From Bacteroidota bacterium (GTDB lineage: Bacteria; Bacteroidota; Bacteroidia; UKL13-3): a stretch of DNA of 45,697 nt. Within the stretch, counting starts at the first letter, position 1. Every line of letters begins with the position of its first letter. Under the pieces are notes generated by a model. That model was not told the origin of the DNA, searched no databases, and saw only the letters and a list, made by a program, of their open reading frames with translations. Shown piece after piece: positions 1 to 8,254 of the stretch. Position numbers and translations under genes: made by a program. The stretch lies in contig JAUXUD010000092.1 of the NCBI GenBank assembly GCA_030680835.1, forward strand, positions 1 through 45,697, written 5' to 3'.

Positions 1-2
1 TG

Positions 3-134
3 ATCTCTGAACAAAGCTTCAGGTCGCCACAGGAAATGATGGTAATAGGGGACGCACTGGCAAACGGAATGTATATTGCAGTAGTTAAACAAGGTGATTT
101 CAGCAGGAATGTGAAGATCCAGAAAGTCTATTAA
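3..134 (+). CDS. C-terminal end of a T9SS cargo protein (5' truncated by window edge)
   Basis: An open frame enters from the left edge and ends at TAA 132-134, giving 43 residues. It matches the last 43 residues of the next protein (541-3066) at 32 positions, including the block YIAVVKQGDFS and the ending NVKIQKV. This is the distal part of a type A T9SS sorting domain, which in Bacteroidota directs proteins across the outer membrane and is removed or anchored there. The gene is therefore the tail of a tandem paralogue. Its N-terminal passenger lies outside the window and cannot be described. A strong hairpin terminator follows about 70 bp downstream. Confidence 0.85.
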   Translation: MSEQSFRSPQEMMVIGDALANGMYIAVVKQGDFSRNVKIQKVY

Positions 135-540
135 TTATTGATAGTAATAATTGAAAATAGAGGTTGTACTTTATAGTCAATAATAATCTGATCATCACCT
201 ATTATAAAGGCCACTTGTATTGATACGAGTGGCCTTTATTTTTATATTATTGTCTAACACCAGAGTTCTTCAAATCAATGAGATTTTGCAATTAAAGTAC
301 TTATTTTCATGCAATTAAATTTCACTATTTGACAAATTTTAATCTTTTTTGAAAATAAATAGAAATAATATTATAAACTATTTGCTATTTATATTGATTT
401 ATTGACTATTTAAATTGTTTTTACTTTCATTAAAATAAAGGTACATCATCATGCACCTTATAGTTGTTATAACAAACTAAATATGTTTTCTAATATTTGG
501 GGCGGTAACACAATCTTCAACTCAACCAAACTAAATAATT
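135..540. other. 406-bp gene-free leader region upstream of the T9SS gene
   Basis: Apart from the terminator at 204-246, this stretch holds no credible gene. It is very AT-rich and has short repeated words: TGCAATTAAA occurs twice near 288 and 311, and CTATTT recurs several times between 325 and 415. A possible stem-loop lies at 438-460 (AAGGTACAT with ATGCACCTT, one mismatch). A perfect 12-bp palindrome TTGTTATAACAA lies at 464-475, about 65 bp before the start codon. These may form a regulated 5' leader or operator for the downstream surface protein. No clear TAnnTTTG promoter was found. Confidence 0.4.
204..246 (+). terminator. Rho-independent terminator of the truncated T9SS gene
   Basis: A 17-bp stem (204-220 with 223-239, one G-T pair) has a 2-base loop. 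The stem contains AAAGGCCACT pairing with AGTGGCCTTT, and it is followed by a T-rich run. It separates the truncated gene from its downstream paralogue, so the two are probably separate transcripts. Confidence 0.85.
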
Positions 541-3066
541 ATGAAAAATCAAAACTTACACAATTCGAAAGAATCGCCACAATCCCCTTTTGTGAGTGGT
601 TCAAAAAGTCTTTTCTCCATCCTTACCTTGAAAAAGAAAATGTTCTTTTTCTTGTTACTTTTTATAATTGGATTAAGTTCCACCATGGCACACGTAACAG
701 AAATACGTGTTAACCAGGCACAAAATGGTTCCCTCACCTGGTATCTGCAAACATATCATGGTGTTAATGAATGCGGGCATCAAAATGCAGGATTAACCAT
801 TAATGGAATTAATTATCCGATTGATGGCGAATTTTCAGGAAGTATTGTATCTATCAGTCCAACAATTTTTGCACAGTACTACGCTGTAGAATCATTTGGA
901 CGCAGTAGCTATGCAACTGTACACACTGCATTTTTAGGAACAAACTTAACGGTTGCCCCATACTCTAACAACGTGTGCTGGGCATTTTTAGTAGGTGGGT
1001 CAGGAAATTTCACGCCTCCTCCTCCTCCAACATGTACCACATGTCCAATATTATCCTGGAGCAATACGGTTAGTTTACCAGGCAACAACAATGGTACCGT
1101 TTGTAACCTGACAGATGATTATACAACTGCCAATATAACTGTAAATCATTTATCATGTGCAAGCATTACTGCAAATCATAGATTTAAAGTAATACTGGAT
1201 CCGGCAGGTTCAAATACTGTTTACGGATATTATAATTACTCAAGTGGTATTTCAACCAGTGTTGCTATTACAATTCCTTATGGAACCAGTAACAGCACTC
1301 AGGTATCAGTGGTTGACGACGATTTTCCATGTACCATTACGCATGGTTTATCTATTCCAAATGGGCAGTATTCGGGGGTACAATTGCCATTACCTATAAT
1401 TTCTGCAGGTGGACCCACAACCTTTTGTGCGGGGGGCTCTGTTACATTAACAGCGTCACCGGGCGTCTCCTATACCTGGTCGAATTCAGAAACAACCCAA
1501 TCGATAAATGTCACACAGTCGGGAAATTATACCGTTACTGTATTAAACAGCGGCGGATGCTCAGTAACATCTCTTCCGCTTAGTGTGACTGTTAACCCAA
1601 CACCAACTGCGCAGGTATCTGCTACACCGATTATCTGTTCAGGTGGTAACAATGGAAGTGTAATTGTAACCGGAACAGGTGGTACTACTCCCTATCAATA
1701 TTCTAACGATAATGGAGCCAGTTTCCAGTCGAGTGGAACTTATGGCTCATTGGGCGCCGGAACATATATCAGTATTGTAAAAGGAAGCAATGGCTGTTCA
1801 AGCGCTCCTGTGACCTCAGTGATATTAATTGACAATGTTCCGCCAGTTGTAAATACAAATAACATTACCGTATACTTAAATGCAAGCGGATCAGCAACAA
1901 TTACCAGCGCTCAAATTGACAATGGAAGTACTGATAATTGTTCTATTTCTTCATACAGTTTGAGCAAAACAAGTTTTGATTGTTCAAACACCGGTCCCAA
2001 TTCAGTTACCCTAACAGTTACCGATGCAAATAACAATTCAGCAAACGGCAATGCCATTGTAACGGTAATTGACAATATTGCACCAGTGGTAGTTACTCAA
2101 AATGTATCTGTTACCCTTTTGGGTGGAACTGCTTCAGTTAGCGCCGCTCAAATAAATAACGGATCCAATGATGCATGCGGAATTGCAAGTATCAGTGTTT
2201 CCCCATCTTCATTCAGCTGTGCTAATATTGGTCCAAATGTTGTAACCTTAACAGTTACGGATACAAAAGGTAACACCAATACCGGTACTGCTACAGTAAC
2301 TGTTAATGGAGTAATTCCTTCCTGTGCATTATCAGCAACTGGCAGTGGAACAGTAATTGGAACAACCACAAGCAATGCAGCCGTTAATCAGATGTTTTTA
2401 GGATACGGATATCAAAGCATGACTGTTTCATGTGCTGCTAACGGAGGTGGACCATTCACCTATAGCTGGACAGGTAGTTATTTAAGTGGTTCGGGTTCAA
2501 CTGCAACTTTTAGCCCAACAGCAGGAGGTAATTATACGCTAAGCTGTACGGTAACAAACAGCAATGGTTGTCAAACTACATGTTCGATCAGTATTTGTGT
2601 TATTGATGCCCGCTCAACAGGTGGTTCTGCATCCAATCCAAAAGTTTACTTATGTCATTTACCTCCGGGAAATCCTTCAAATGCTCAAACTTTGAGTATT
2701 AGTATAAACGCTGTACCATCGCATCTTGGACTTCATTCAGGTGACCGTTTGGGAAGCTGTGCACAAAGCTGTGGTTCACAAAAAACCAATTCTACAGTGG
2801 GTGATATTTATACAGTGGGTGATGTAGATTTAATTGTATATCCGAATCCTTCTGCATCTGCTTTCACTTTCCAATTGGAAACCCAAAGCGAAGAACCCGT
2901 ATCCATATCGGTTTACGACCTGAGCGGTAAACTTATCTCTGAACAAAACTTTAAGTCACCTCACGATTTAATGATGACAGGTGATGCACTTGTAAATGGA
3001 ATTTACATCGCTGTAGTTAAGCAAGGCGATTTCAGCAAAAACGTGAAAATTCAGAAGGTTAATTAA
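541..3066 (+). CDS. T9SS-secreted multidomain surface protein (841 aa)
   Basis: This is an exported protein with a type A T9SS C-terminal sorting domain at about residues 760-841 (VYPNPS motif, then YDLSGK, ending NVKIQKVN). The N-terminus has a long 33-residue basic region before the hydrophobic stretch MFFFLLLFIIGLSSTMA, so cleavage is likely near residue 50. A second in-frame ATG at 640 would give a conventional signal peptide. Passenger parts, in order: an unrecognised beta-rich domain (51-157), a proline run, an unrecognised Cys-containing region, an Ig/PKD-like module near 290-345 (SVTLTASPGVSYTWS), a SprB-like repeat near 350-425 (ITVKGSNGC-type ending), two roughly 85-residue HYR-like repeats (TVTDANNNSANG and TVTDTKGNTNTG), another PKD-like module near 600-690, and a conserved CHLPPGNP segment near 705. 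No catalytic motif was seen. A role in adhesion or surface coating is inferred. Its tail is nearly that of the truncated upstream gene. Confidence 0.88.
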   Translation: MKNQNLHNSKESPQSPFVSGSKSLFSILTLKKKMFFFLLLFIIGLSSTMAHVTEIRVNQAQNGSLTWYLQTYHGVNECGHQNAGLTINGINYPIDGEFSGSIVSISPTIFAQYYAVESFGRSSYATVHTAFLGTNLTVAPYSNNVCWAFLVGGSGNFTPPPPPTCTTCPILSWSNTVSLPGNNNGTVCNLTDDYTTANITVNHLSCASITANHRFKVILDPAGSNTVYGYYNYSSGISTSVAITIPYGTSNSTQVSVVDDDFPCTITHGLSIPNGQYSGVQLPLPIISAGGPTTFCAGGSVTLTASPGVSYTWSNSETTQSINVTQSGNYTVTVLNSGGCSVTSLPLSVTVNPTPTAQVSATPIICSGGNNGSVIVTGTGGTTPYQYSNDNGASFQSSGTYGSLGAGTYISIVKGSNGCSSAPVTSVILIDNVPPVVNTNNITVYLNASGSATITSAQIDNGSTDNCSISSYSLSKTSFDCSNTGPNSVTLTVTDANNNSANGNAIVTVIDNIAPVVVTQNVSVTLLGGTASVSAAQINNGSNDACGIASISVSPSSFSCANIGPNVVTLTVTDTKGNTNTGTATVTVNGVIPSCALSATGSGTVIGTTTSNAAVNQMFLGYGYQSMTVSCAANGGGPFTYSWTGSYLSGSGSTATFSPTAGGNYTLSCTVTNSNGCQTTCSISICVIDARSTGGSASNPKVYLCHLPPGNPSNAQTLSISINAVPSHLGLHSGDRLGSCAQSCGSQKTNSTVGDIYTVGDVDLIVYPNPSASAFTFQLETQSEEPVSISVYDLSGKLISEQNFKSPHDLMMTGDALVNGIYIAVVKQGDFSKNVKIQKVN

Positions 3067-3083
3067 ATATTAAATGTGTCATT

Positions 3084-3117
3084 AAAAAAGGGTGGTAAAT
3101 TTTGCCACCCTTTTTTT
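3084..3117. terminator. Bidirectional terminator between convergent genes
   Basis: The stem GGGTGG (3090-3095) pairs with CCACCC (3105-3110) and is flanked by A-run and T-run that extend the pairing. It can terminate the T9SS gene on the plus strand and the TrpF-like gene, which ends at 3159 on the minus strand. Confidence 0.85.
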
Positions 3118-3158
3118 ATTCTATTGTTGAAAAGTCGCCTGTTTTTAACATCATTTAC

Positions 3159-3773
3159 TTACCCAACCACTTCAAGAGCTTCAAGCACATTATACAACGC
3201 ATCAAAATCTTTTAATCCCGTTTTTTCTTCTGTGCCTGCCTTCAGGTTTATTGCAAAAGGTTTGAAGGTTTCAATGATCTCTTTTATCTGTTTCGGTTCA
3301 GCCGGTACCGACCAAATTATTTTATGGGTTGAACATATTTTATGCAACCACTCCTTATTTGCCTGAATATCTAAATTTCCGGTAAGAACAAATGCTTCAG
3401 CAAATGGCGAATAGGCATCAAACTCTATTTCAATTGCCGATAAATTTAATTCGCTGCAGTCAATAATTTTCATGATGGGTTTACCGATTAACATCAATTC
3501 ATCAGGTAATATCTGATTGTTTAATGCCACCATGTCCATATTTAACAATTCACTGATTTCAATAATTTCCTGTAAAGTCTGTTTGCCAAATTCTGCCACC
3601 GTTTGGCTGCCGCTGGTCCATTCAATAATTTCTTTTGCTTTAATGGGGGTTATAAAATCTGGACTTGCCGTATCAAAACAGAAACCCATATAATCAATAC
3701 CCGATGCTGCTGCAAAACGTGCATCCGCAAGATGTGTAATTGGACTTAGCTTAAGTTTGGTTAGGTATCGCAT
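3159..3773 (-). CDS. TrpF-like (phosphoribosylanthranilate isomerase fold) protein, likely pseudoenzyme
   Basis: This 204-residue protein can be aligned by eye along its full length to phosphoribosylanthranilate isomerase. KLKLSPITHLADA matches the family start KICGIT..EDA, GIDYMGFCF matches the GADALGFVF strand, and INLKAGTEEKTGLKDFDAL matches the closing DVSSGVE..PGVKD phosphate-binding segment. The residues expected for catalysis are missing. The KICG cysteine is replaced (KLSP), the arginine of the SPRYV loop is replaced (SPDFI), and the general-acid Asp of the LLD strand is replaced (FVLTG). It is therefore probably not an active tryptophan enzyme, and no other trp gene is nearby. The gene follows the DUF2480 gene with only 3 bases between stop and ATG, so the two are likely co-translated. 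A phosphate or nucleotide-ligand binding role is possible but unproven. Confidence 0.72.
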   Translation of the reverse strand: MRYLTKLKLSPITHLADARFAAASGIDYMGFCFDTASPDFITPIKAKEIIEWTSGSQTVAEFGKQTLQEIIEISELLNMDMVALNNQILPDELMLIGKPIMKIIDCSELNLSAIEIEFDAYSPFAEAFVLTGNLDIQANKEWLHKICSTHKIIWSVPAEPKQIKEIIETFKPFAINLKAGTEEKTGLKDFDALYNVLEALEVVG

Positions 3774-3776
3774 GAA

Positions 3777-4283
3777 TTATTTCTTCTTATAAACTGGTAC
3801 ATTACTGCATGCCTCACCATACATAATACTTTTTGCATAAGGCATTAATCTGGCTGTGAGTTCAACGTAGGCAGCGGCCGATATACTTATATCACCACAA
3901 CCTTTTATTATTACCCGGGCATCCTTGTACTTTTCATAATCTATTTTGGCCAATGCTTCATTAAATAAAATAAGATCCAACTGTTCCAGATTTCCAAATA
4001 TAAATCGTTTTACATAAGGTTGAACCGAAACACCCAGTAACATATAGGCCCAAATAGGAATAATGGCATCATTGCTGCAGGTAAATGCTATGTTTTTGCC
4101 TTGATATTGTTTCCAGTTGTGGGTTTTGAGATATTCACGAAAATCCTTTTCCTTGAGCACCAATCCACGAAACAACAGCGGTTCTATATCAAATAAAATC
4201 CTTTCTGCCGAATCATAATAATCTTCCAGGTTTAAGGTAACCAAATTGCTGTTTGCAACTTTATTTTCTATTAAATCTTCCAA
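3777..4283 (-). CDS. DUF2480 family protein
   Basis: This is a 168-residue cytoplasmic protein recognised as DUF2480, a Bacteroidota-restricted family of unknown function. Recognisable family features are LVTLNLEDYY near the start, the FREYLKTHNWKQYQGKNIAFTCSNDAIIP-type core (described here by its conserved KDFRE, WxxYxGK and DAIIPxWAYMLL words), a central VIIKGCGD, and a Cys-containing C-terminus. The start is TTG at 4283. An in-frame stop lies four codons upstream, no ATG exists before the conserved N-terminus, and the family start (M-E-E-I-V-N-K-V-A type) aligns exactly to this TTG. It begins 4 bases after the stop of the upstream lipoprotein and runs straight into the TrpF-like gene, which suggests a three-gene unit. 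Conserved Cys residues in CSND and KGCGD could bind metal, but this is speculation. Confidence 0.85.
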   Translation of the reverse strand: MEDLIENKVANSNLVTLNLEDYYDSAERILFDIEPLLFRGLVLKEKDFREYLKTHNWKQYQGKNIAFTCSNDAIIPIWAYMLLGVSVQPYVKRFIFGNLEQLDLILFNEALAKIDYEKYKDARVIIKGCGDISISAAAYVELTARLMPYAKSIMYGEACSNVPVYKKK

Positions 4284-4287
4284 ATTT

Positions 4288-4677
4288 TTATTTTAAATAT
4301 ACATTCCTGTTTACGGTACGTTTTCCTAAAATCTGAACCAATGCAGTATCAGTTTTAAAAGCCGATTGCGACCGGATATAATAATTGCCCTGCAATAAAT
4401 AACCAAAATCGGCTTCGGCTGATGCGCTTGTACTTTTTAAATAAAGTAAATACAGGTTTCTTTTAATATCATCGTAGTTGGTGTATAAGAATACATCTGT
4501 GCCATATAATTTAGTGCCACTAAAATAATCGTAGGTAGTAACAATCAAACGGCCATTAAAGGCAGAACTGTCTGATGTGATAATGGTGTTTGCAGGGGTT
4601 ACTTTACTGGCCTCATTTTTTGAGCAGGAACTCAATACACAAACTGAAATAATAAATGCCAAATAATTTGTTTTCAT
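4288..4677 (-). CDS. Small putative lipoprotein
   Basis: This 129-residue protein has a lipoprotein signal peptide: MKTN, then a hydrophobic segment ending VLSSC, so lipidation at Cys18 is expected. The mature part is polar and beta-rich, with no enzymatic motif; segments such as RLIVTTYDYFSGTKLYGTDV suggest a carboxypeptidase-regulatory-like or prealbumin-like beta sandwich, only loosely. I do not recognise a named family. It sits between pyk and the DUF2480 gene on the same strand and ends 4 bases before the DUF2480 TTG start. The 43-bp gap to pyk upstream shows no terminator, so it may belong to the pyk transcript. Confidence 0.75.
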   Translation of the reverse strand: MKTNYLAFIISVCVLSSCSKNEASKVTPANTIITSDSSAFNGRLIVTTYDYFSGTKLYGTDVFLYTNYDDIKRNLYLLYLKSTSASAEADFGYLLQGNYYIRSQSAFKTDTALVQILGKRTVNRNVYLK

Positions 4678-4720
4678 GGTTTCAAAAATAACTTTTGTTA
4701 ATCTTATCCAATATGCCTGT

Positions 4721-6157
4721 TCATTTTATTTCACTTATTTTAATGGTATTGGTTCTTAACCTGTCGGTAATTGGCATGCTTGCCGTGTTAATCACCAAAT
4801 CGCCCGCTTTCAGGAAACCCATTTTATGCATAGAATCATTAATATCCAAAATAGACTGATCGGTGCTTTCAAAGCCTCTGTATAAAAAGCCCCGTACGCC
4901 CCAAACCAAACTCAGGGTTTTTAATAAACGGGGATTGGTTGTAAAAATAAAAATAGCCGCTTTAGGCCGATAGGCTGCCAGGCGATAAGCCGAATAACCC
5001 GAAAAAGTCATACCCACTACCGCAGCTGCTTTCAAATGGTCGGAAATTAAAACAGCGGTATACAATATTTCATCCGATAAAAATGTGGGTGAGTGTTCCT
5101 GCGGACGTTTGCCTTTAAAATAAGGTGCATTGGTTTTTTGCTCAACTTCGGCAATTGTTTTTTGCATGGCCCGTACACACAATTTAGGGTATGCACCTAC
5201 CGAAGTTTCAGCGCTAAGCATCACCGCATCGGCACCATCCATAACCGCATTGGCCACATCATTTACTTCAGCACGGGTTGGAACCGCACTCACAATCATG
5301 CTTTCCATCATTTGCGTGGCAATAATTACAGGTTTGGCAGCCTCAATACACTTTTTTACAATCATTTTCTGCAAAACAGGTACCTGTTCCATCGGCATTT
5401 CAACGCCCAAATCACCGCGTGCCACCATAATACCATCTGCAATTTCTATAATTTTGTCAATATTTTCAATGGCTTCAGGTTTTTCAATTTTTGCAATTAT
5501 CCTGGGTTTCCATTCATTGAGATCAATAATATTTTTGATAAAAATCAAATCGGCCTCATTTCTAACAAAACTTAATGCAATCCATTCTACTTTTTGTTCC
5601 AAACCAAATTGCAGGTCATCCAAGTCCTTTTGGGTCATACTGGGAATGGTCATTTTGGTTTCAGGTAAATTAAAACCCTTTTTATTGCTCAGCCAACCTC
5701 CCACAACAATTTCAGCAGTTATCAGATTCATTCGATTGGTTTTTAACACCTTAAGTTCCAGTTTGCCATCATCCAGCAATATCCGTTCTCCTGGCATTAC
5801 ATCTTTGGGCAGGTTTTCAAAATTTACATAAATTTTTTCGGGTGAACCCAGGCACTTTTCTGTAGTTACTAAAATGGTATTCCCGGCAACCAGTTCAATC
5901 CTGCCATTTTCCATCTCTCCTACACGCAATTTTGGTCCCTGCAAATCGAGTAACATACAAACATGTGTGCCCAGGTCTGCGTTTACTTTGTGTATATTAT
6001 CTATAACAAGCTGATGATCGGCATAGGTGCCGTGCGAAAAATTGAGCCGGCATACATCCACTCCCTCTCTTATTATTGCGGTTAAATTTTCGTAACTGCT
6101 TGTTGCCGGGCCAATCGTGGCAATAATCTTGGTCCTGTTAAACTTAATCTCGCTCAT
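4721..6157 (-). CDS. pyk: Pyruvate kinase
   Basis: Catalyses phosphoenolpyruvate plus ADP to pyruvate plus ATP, the last step of glycolysis, in the cytoplasm. The N-terminus NRTKIIATIGPAT and RLNFSHG are the canonical nucleotide/substrate region. The barrel carries the IAKIEKPE lysine motif, the metal-binding VARGDLGVEMP and the ATQMMESM signature, followed by DAVMLSAETSVGAYP. The C-terminal alpha/beta domain ends in a TIKISEIK tail. Length (478 aa) is normal. I chose ATG 6157 (MSEIKFNRTK) over the ATG four codons upstream, which would overlap the preceding gene. With this start the gap to the IPExxxVDY gene is 4 bases, so the two are one operon. The same pairing of pyk with an IPExxxVDY gene near acpP-fabF-rnc is, as I recall, common in Bacteroidota. 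Confidence 0.97.
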   Translation of the reverse strand: MSEIKFNRTKIIATIGPATSSYENLTAIIREGVDVCRLNFSHGTYADHQLVIDNIHKVNADLGTHVCMLLDLQGPKLRVGEMENGRIELVAGNTILVTTEKCLGSPEKIYVNFENLPKDVMPGERILLDDGKLELKVLKTNRMNLITAEIVVGGWLSNKKGFNLPETKMTIPSMTQKDLDDLQFGLEQKVEWIALSFVRNEADLIFIKNIIDLNEWKPRIIAKIEKPEAIENIDKIIEIADGIMVARGDLGVEMPMEQVPVLQKMIVKKCIEAAKPVIIATQMMESMIVSAVPTRAEVNDVANAVMDGADAVMLSAETSVGAYPKLCVRAMQKTIAEVEQKTNAPYFKGKRPQEHSPTFLSDEILYTAVLISDHLKAAAVVGMTFSGYSAYRLAAYRPKAAIFIFTTNPRLLKTLSLVWGVRGFLYRGFESTDQSILDINDSMHKMGFLKAGDLVINTASMPITDRLRTNTIKISEIK

Positions 6158-6161
6158 ATCA

Positions 6162-6581
6162 CTATACAATCCAGCTAATTTTGGATTTTAATTTTTCGTT
6201 GTCAATAAGGGCAACCAGGTCTATGCCTGAGGCACTTCTGCATTGGGTCATAAATTTTTGCAACTCAAAAAACTCAATTCCCCCTCTAATAGTCACTAAA
6301 TAGTCAAATTGTTTTAAATCGTTAAAAAGGCACAATCCAAATTCCTTGTTTGCCAGTAAAGAATAATTCAGGTGGTTTTCTTCATCATACCATGCAAACT
6401 TAGAAAAACTGGTATTTGCCTGCGGATTATAATCCGGGAGTTTAAAATCGGCAACGCGTTCCAGATTAAGATTTGCACTTTGATTCAGGTAAAATCCAAT
6501 TTTGCTTGCTTTTTGACTTGAAACCATGCCCAAAAGCAGGAAGTCTAAATCGGATTCTACTTCAAGTTGCTGTTTTTTCAA
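6162..6581 (-). CDS. IPExxxVDY family protein
   Basis: This small cytoplasmic protein (139 aa from the chosen start) belongs to a Bacteroidota family of unknown function that usually neighbours pyk, rnc and fabF. Recognisable parts are the opening QQLEVESDLDFLLLGMVSS, the LNQSANLNLERVADF segment, FAWYDEENHLNYSLLANK, and FDYLVTIRGG near the end. The frame has no ATG before the conserved region. Possible starts are TTG at 6626 (154 aa) or TTG at 6581 (MKKQQLEVES). The latter fits the usual family start better and is given here. The first in-frame ATG (6527) would remove conserved sequence. It is divergent from acpP and 4 bases upstream of pyk. Confidence 0.75.
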   Translation of the reverse strand: MKKQQLEVESDLDFLLLGMVSSQKASKIGFYLNQSANLNLERVADFKLPDYNPQANTSFSKFAWYDEENHLNYSLLANKEFGLCLFNDLKQFDYLVTIRGGIEFFELQKFMTQCRSASGIDLVALIDNEKLKSKISWIV

Positions 6582-6684
6582 GCTACAAAGGAATAAAAAT
6601 TGTGGCAGTTTTGTGTAATTCCGCAATAATTTAATAAAACATTGTCAGTTTAATAGGGGAATAAATGCTTTAGAAATTCAAAAC

Positions 6685-6716
6685 TTGCATTTTAATAGCA
6701 AAAAGTAGTTTATTTG
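6685..6716 (+). promoter_or_regulatory. Probable promoter of acpP-fabF-rnc
   Basis: A TTG at 6685-6687 is followed after 21 bases by TTTATTTG at 6709-6716, one mismatch from the Bacteroidota -7 consensus TAnnTTTG. It lies 23 bases before the acpP start, in the only gap upstream of the operon. Confidence 0.45.
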
Positions 6717-6739
6717 CAGACTATTAAACATTAATAAAG

Positions 6740-6979
6740 ATGTCAGATATCAAAGGAAGAGTAAGAGCCATTATTATGGACAAACTTGGAGTTGAAGAAA
6801 GTGAAATCAACGACGAAGCAAGTTTTACAAACGATTTAGGTGCCGATTCATTAGACACTGTGGAATTGATTATGGAATTCGAAAAAGAATTCAACATTGC
6901 AATACCAGATGATCAAGCTGAAAAGATTGGTACAGTTGGACAGGCAATTTCTTACATCGAACAAAACGTAAAAAGCTAA
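6740..6979 (+). CDS. acpP: Acyl carrier protein
   Basis: Carries growing acyl chains on a 4'-phosphopantetheine arm during type II fatty-acid synthesis in the cytoplasm. The attachment site is Ser37 within [12 protein letters not shown]. At 79 residues it is acidic and four-helical, the standard ACP length and composition. It is the first gene of a plus-strand operon with fabF (22 bp downstream) and rnc, the classical arrangement in many bacteria. Confidence 0.98.
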   Translation: MSDIKGRVRAIIMDKLGVEESEINDEASFTNDLGADSLDTVELIMEFEKEFNIAIPDDQAEKIGTVGQAISYIEQNVKS

Positions 6980-7001
6980 TTAAGCATTAAATCAATTGCT
7001 A

Positions 7002-8252
7002 ATGCTTTCCCGCAGAGTTGTAGTAACAGGACTTGGTGCCCTAACACCAATCGGAAACACGTTACAGGCGTATTGGGATGGGTTGTCAAATGGGGTTAGT
7101 GGCTCAGCGCTTACTACCCAATTTGATACATCCAAATTTAAAACCCAGTTTTCCTGCGAAGTTAAAAATTTCGACCCAACCGATTTTATTGACAGAAAAG
7201 AAGCCCGGCGAATGGACCGTTTCACCCAGTTTGCTATTGTTAGCACGGATGAAGCCGTAAAAGACGCCGGATTAAACGATTCTGTGAATAAAGACCGGGT
7301 AGGGGTAATTTGGGGCACCGGTATTGGCGGTTTACATACCTTTTTAAATGAGGTAACCGCCTTTGTAAAGGGCGATGGAACACCGCGCTTTAGTCCGTTT
7401 TTTATCCCCATGATGATTGGAGATATCTCCGCGGGTTTAATCTCTATCCGCCACGGATACAGAGGTCCCAACTTTATTACCATGGCCGCATGTGCCTCAT
7501 CAACCAATGCCATTGCCGATGCTTTTAACTATATCCGCTTAAATAAAGCGGATGTTATCGTTACCGGTGGATCAGAGGCTTGCGTAAATGAAGCCGCCAT
7601 TGGTGGTTTTAATTCGATGAAAGCATTAAGCGAAAGAAATGATTCTCCGGAAACAGCCAGCAGACCGTTTGATTTAGATCGCGACGGCTTTGTTTTGGGT
7701 GAAGGCTCCGGGGCACTCATTTTGGAAGAGCTTGAGCATGCCAAAGCCCGGGGTGCAAAAATTTACGCAGAAGTAATGGGTTGCGGTCTTTCGGCCGATG
7801 CGTACCACATGACAGCTCCCCATCCTGATGGGCTGGGTGCCATAAACGTGATGAAATACGCTTTGGAAGATGCCGGCATGAAACCCGAAGACATTGATTA
7901 TATTAATGTTCACGGTACCTCAACACCTTTAGGCGATCCGCAGGAAATTAAGGCTATACTGAATGTATTTGGTGAACATGCCTTTAAGTTGAATATAAGT
8001 TCCACAAAATCAATGACCGGCCACTTATTGGGGGGCGCTGGTGCCATTGAAACCATTGCCTGTATTTTGGCAATTCACAAGGGGATTATTCCGCCAACCA
8101 TCAACCATTTTACCGATGATCCCGCGTTTGATCCGCGTTTGAACCTCACTTTTAATAAAGCGCAACACCGCGAAGTAAATGCTGCTTTGAGCAATACTTT
8201 TGGATTTGGCGGGCATAACGCTTCGGTGATTCTCAAAAAATTTGTTGAATAG
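7002..8252 (+). CDS. fabF: 3-oxoacyl-ACP synthase II
   Basis: Condenses malonyl-ACP with acyl-ACP to elongate fatty acids. The thiolase-fold catalytic triad is present: Cys at about residue 164 in TMAACASSTNA, His near 303 in NVHGTSTPLGDP, and Lys/His in SSTKSMTGHLLGGAGAIE near 336-341. The C-terminal NTFGFGGHNASVIL glycine motif is also intact. Length is 416 aa from ATG 7002 (MLSRRVVVTGLG). An in-frame TTG two codons upstream is possible but unnecessary. The gene lies between acpP and rnc, and its TAG is separated from the rnc start by only two bases, so translation of rnc is probably coupled. Confidence 0.98.
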   Translation: MLSRRVVVTGLGALTPIGNTLQAYWDGLSNGVSGSALTTQFDTSKFKTQFSCEVKNFDPTDFIDRKEARRMDRFTQFAIVSTDEAVKDAGLNDSVNKDRVGVIWGTGIGGLHTFLNEVTAFVKGDGTPRFSPFFIPMMIGDISAGLISIRHGYRGPNFITMAACASSTNAIADAFNYIRLNKADVIVTGGSEACVNEAAIGGFNSMKALSERNDSPETASRPFDLDRDGFVLGEGSGALILEELEHAKARGAKIYAEVMGCGLSADAYHMTAPHPDGLGAINVMKYALEDAGMKPEDIDYINVHGTSTPLGDPQEIKAILNVFGEHAFKLNISSTKSMTGHLLGGAGAIETIACILAIHKGIIPPTINHFTDDPAFDPRLNLTFNKAQHREVNAALSNTFGFGGHNASVILKKFVE

Positions 8253-8254
8253 CT

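Noticed and set aside
3076-3366. 96-aa plus-strand frame after the first T9SS gene
   Set aside because: Antisense to the TrpF-like gene and its terminator; no recognisable domain and the composition of a shadow frame.
3159-3773. Functional trpF of tryptophan synthesis
   Set aside because: The catalytic Cys and Asp are missing and no trp genes are adjacent.
5130-5831. 233-aa plus-strand frame within pyk
   Set aside because: Lies wholly opposite the conserved pyruvate kinase barrel, with no motif of its own.
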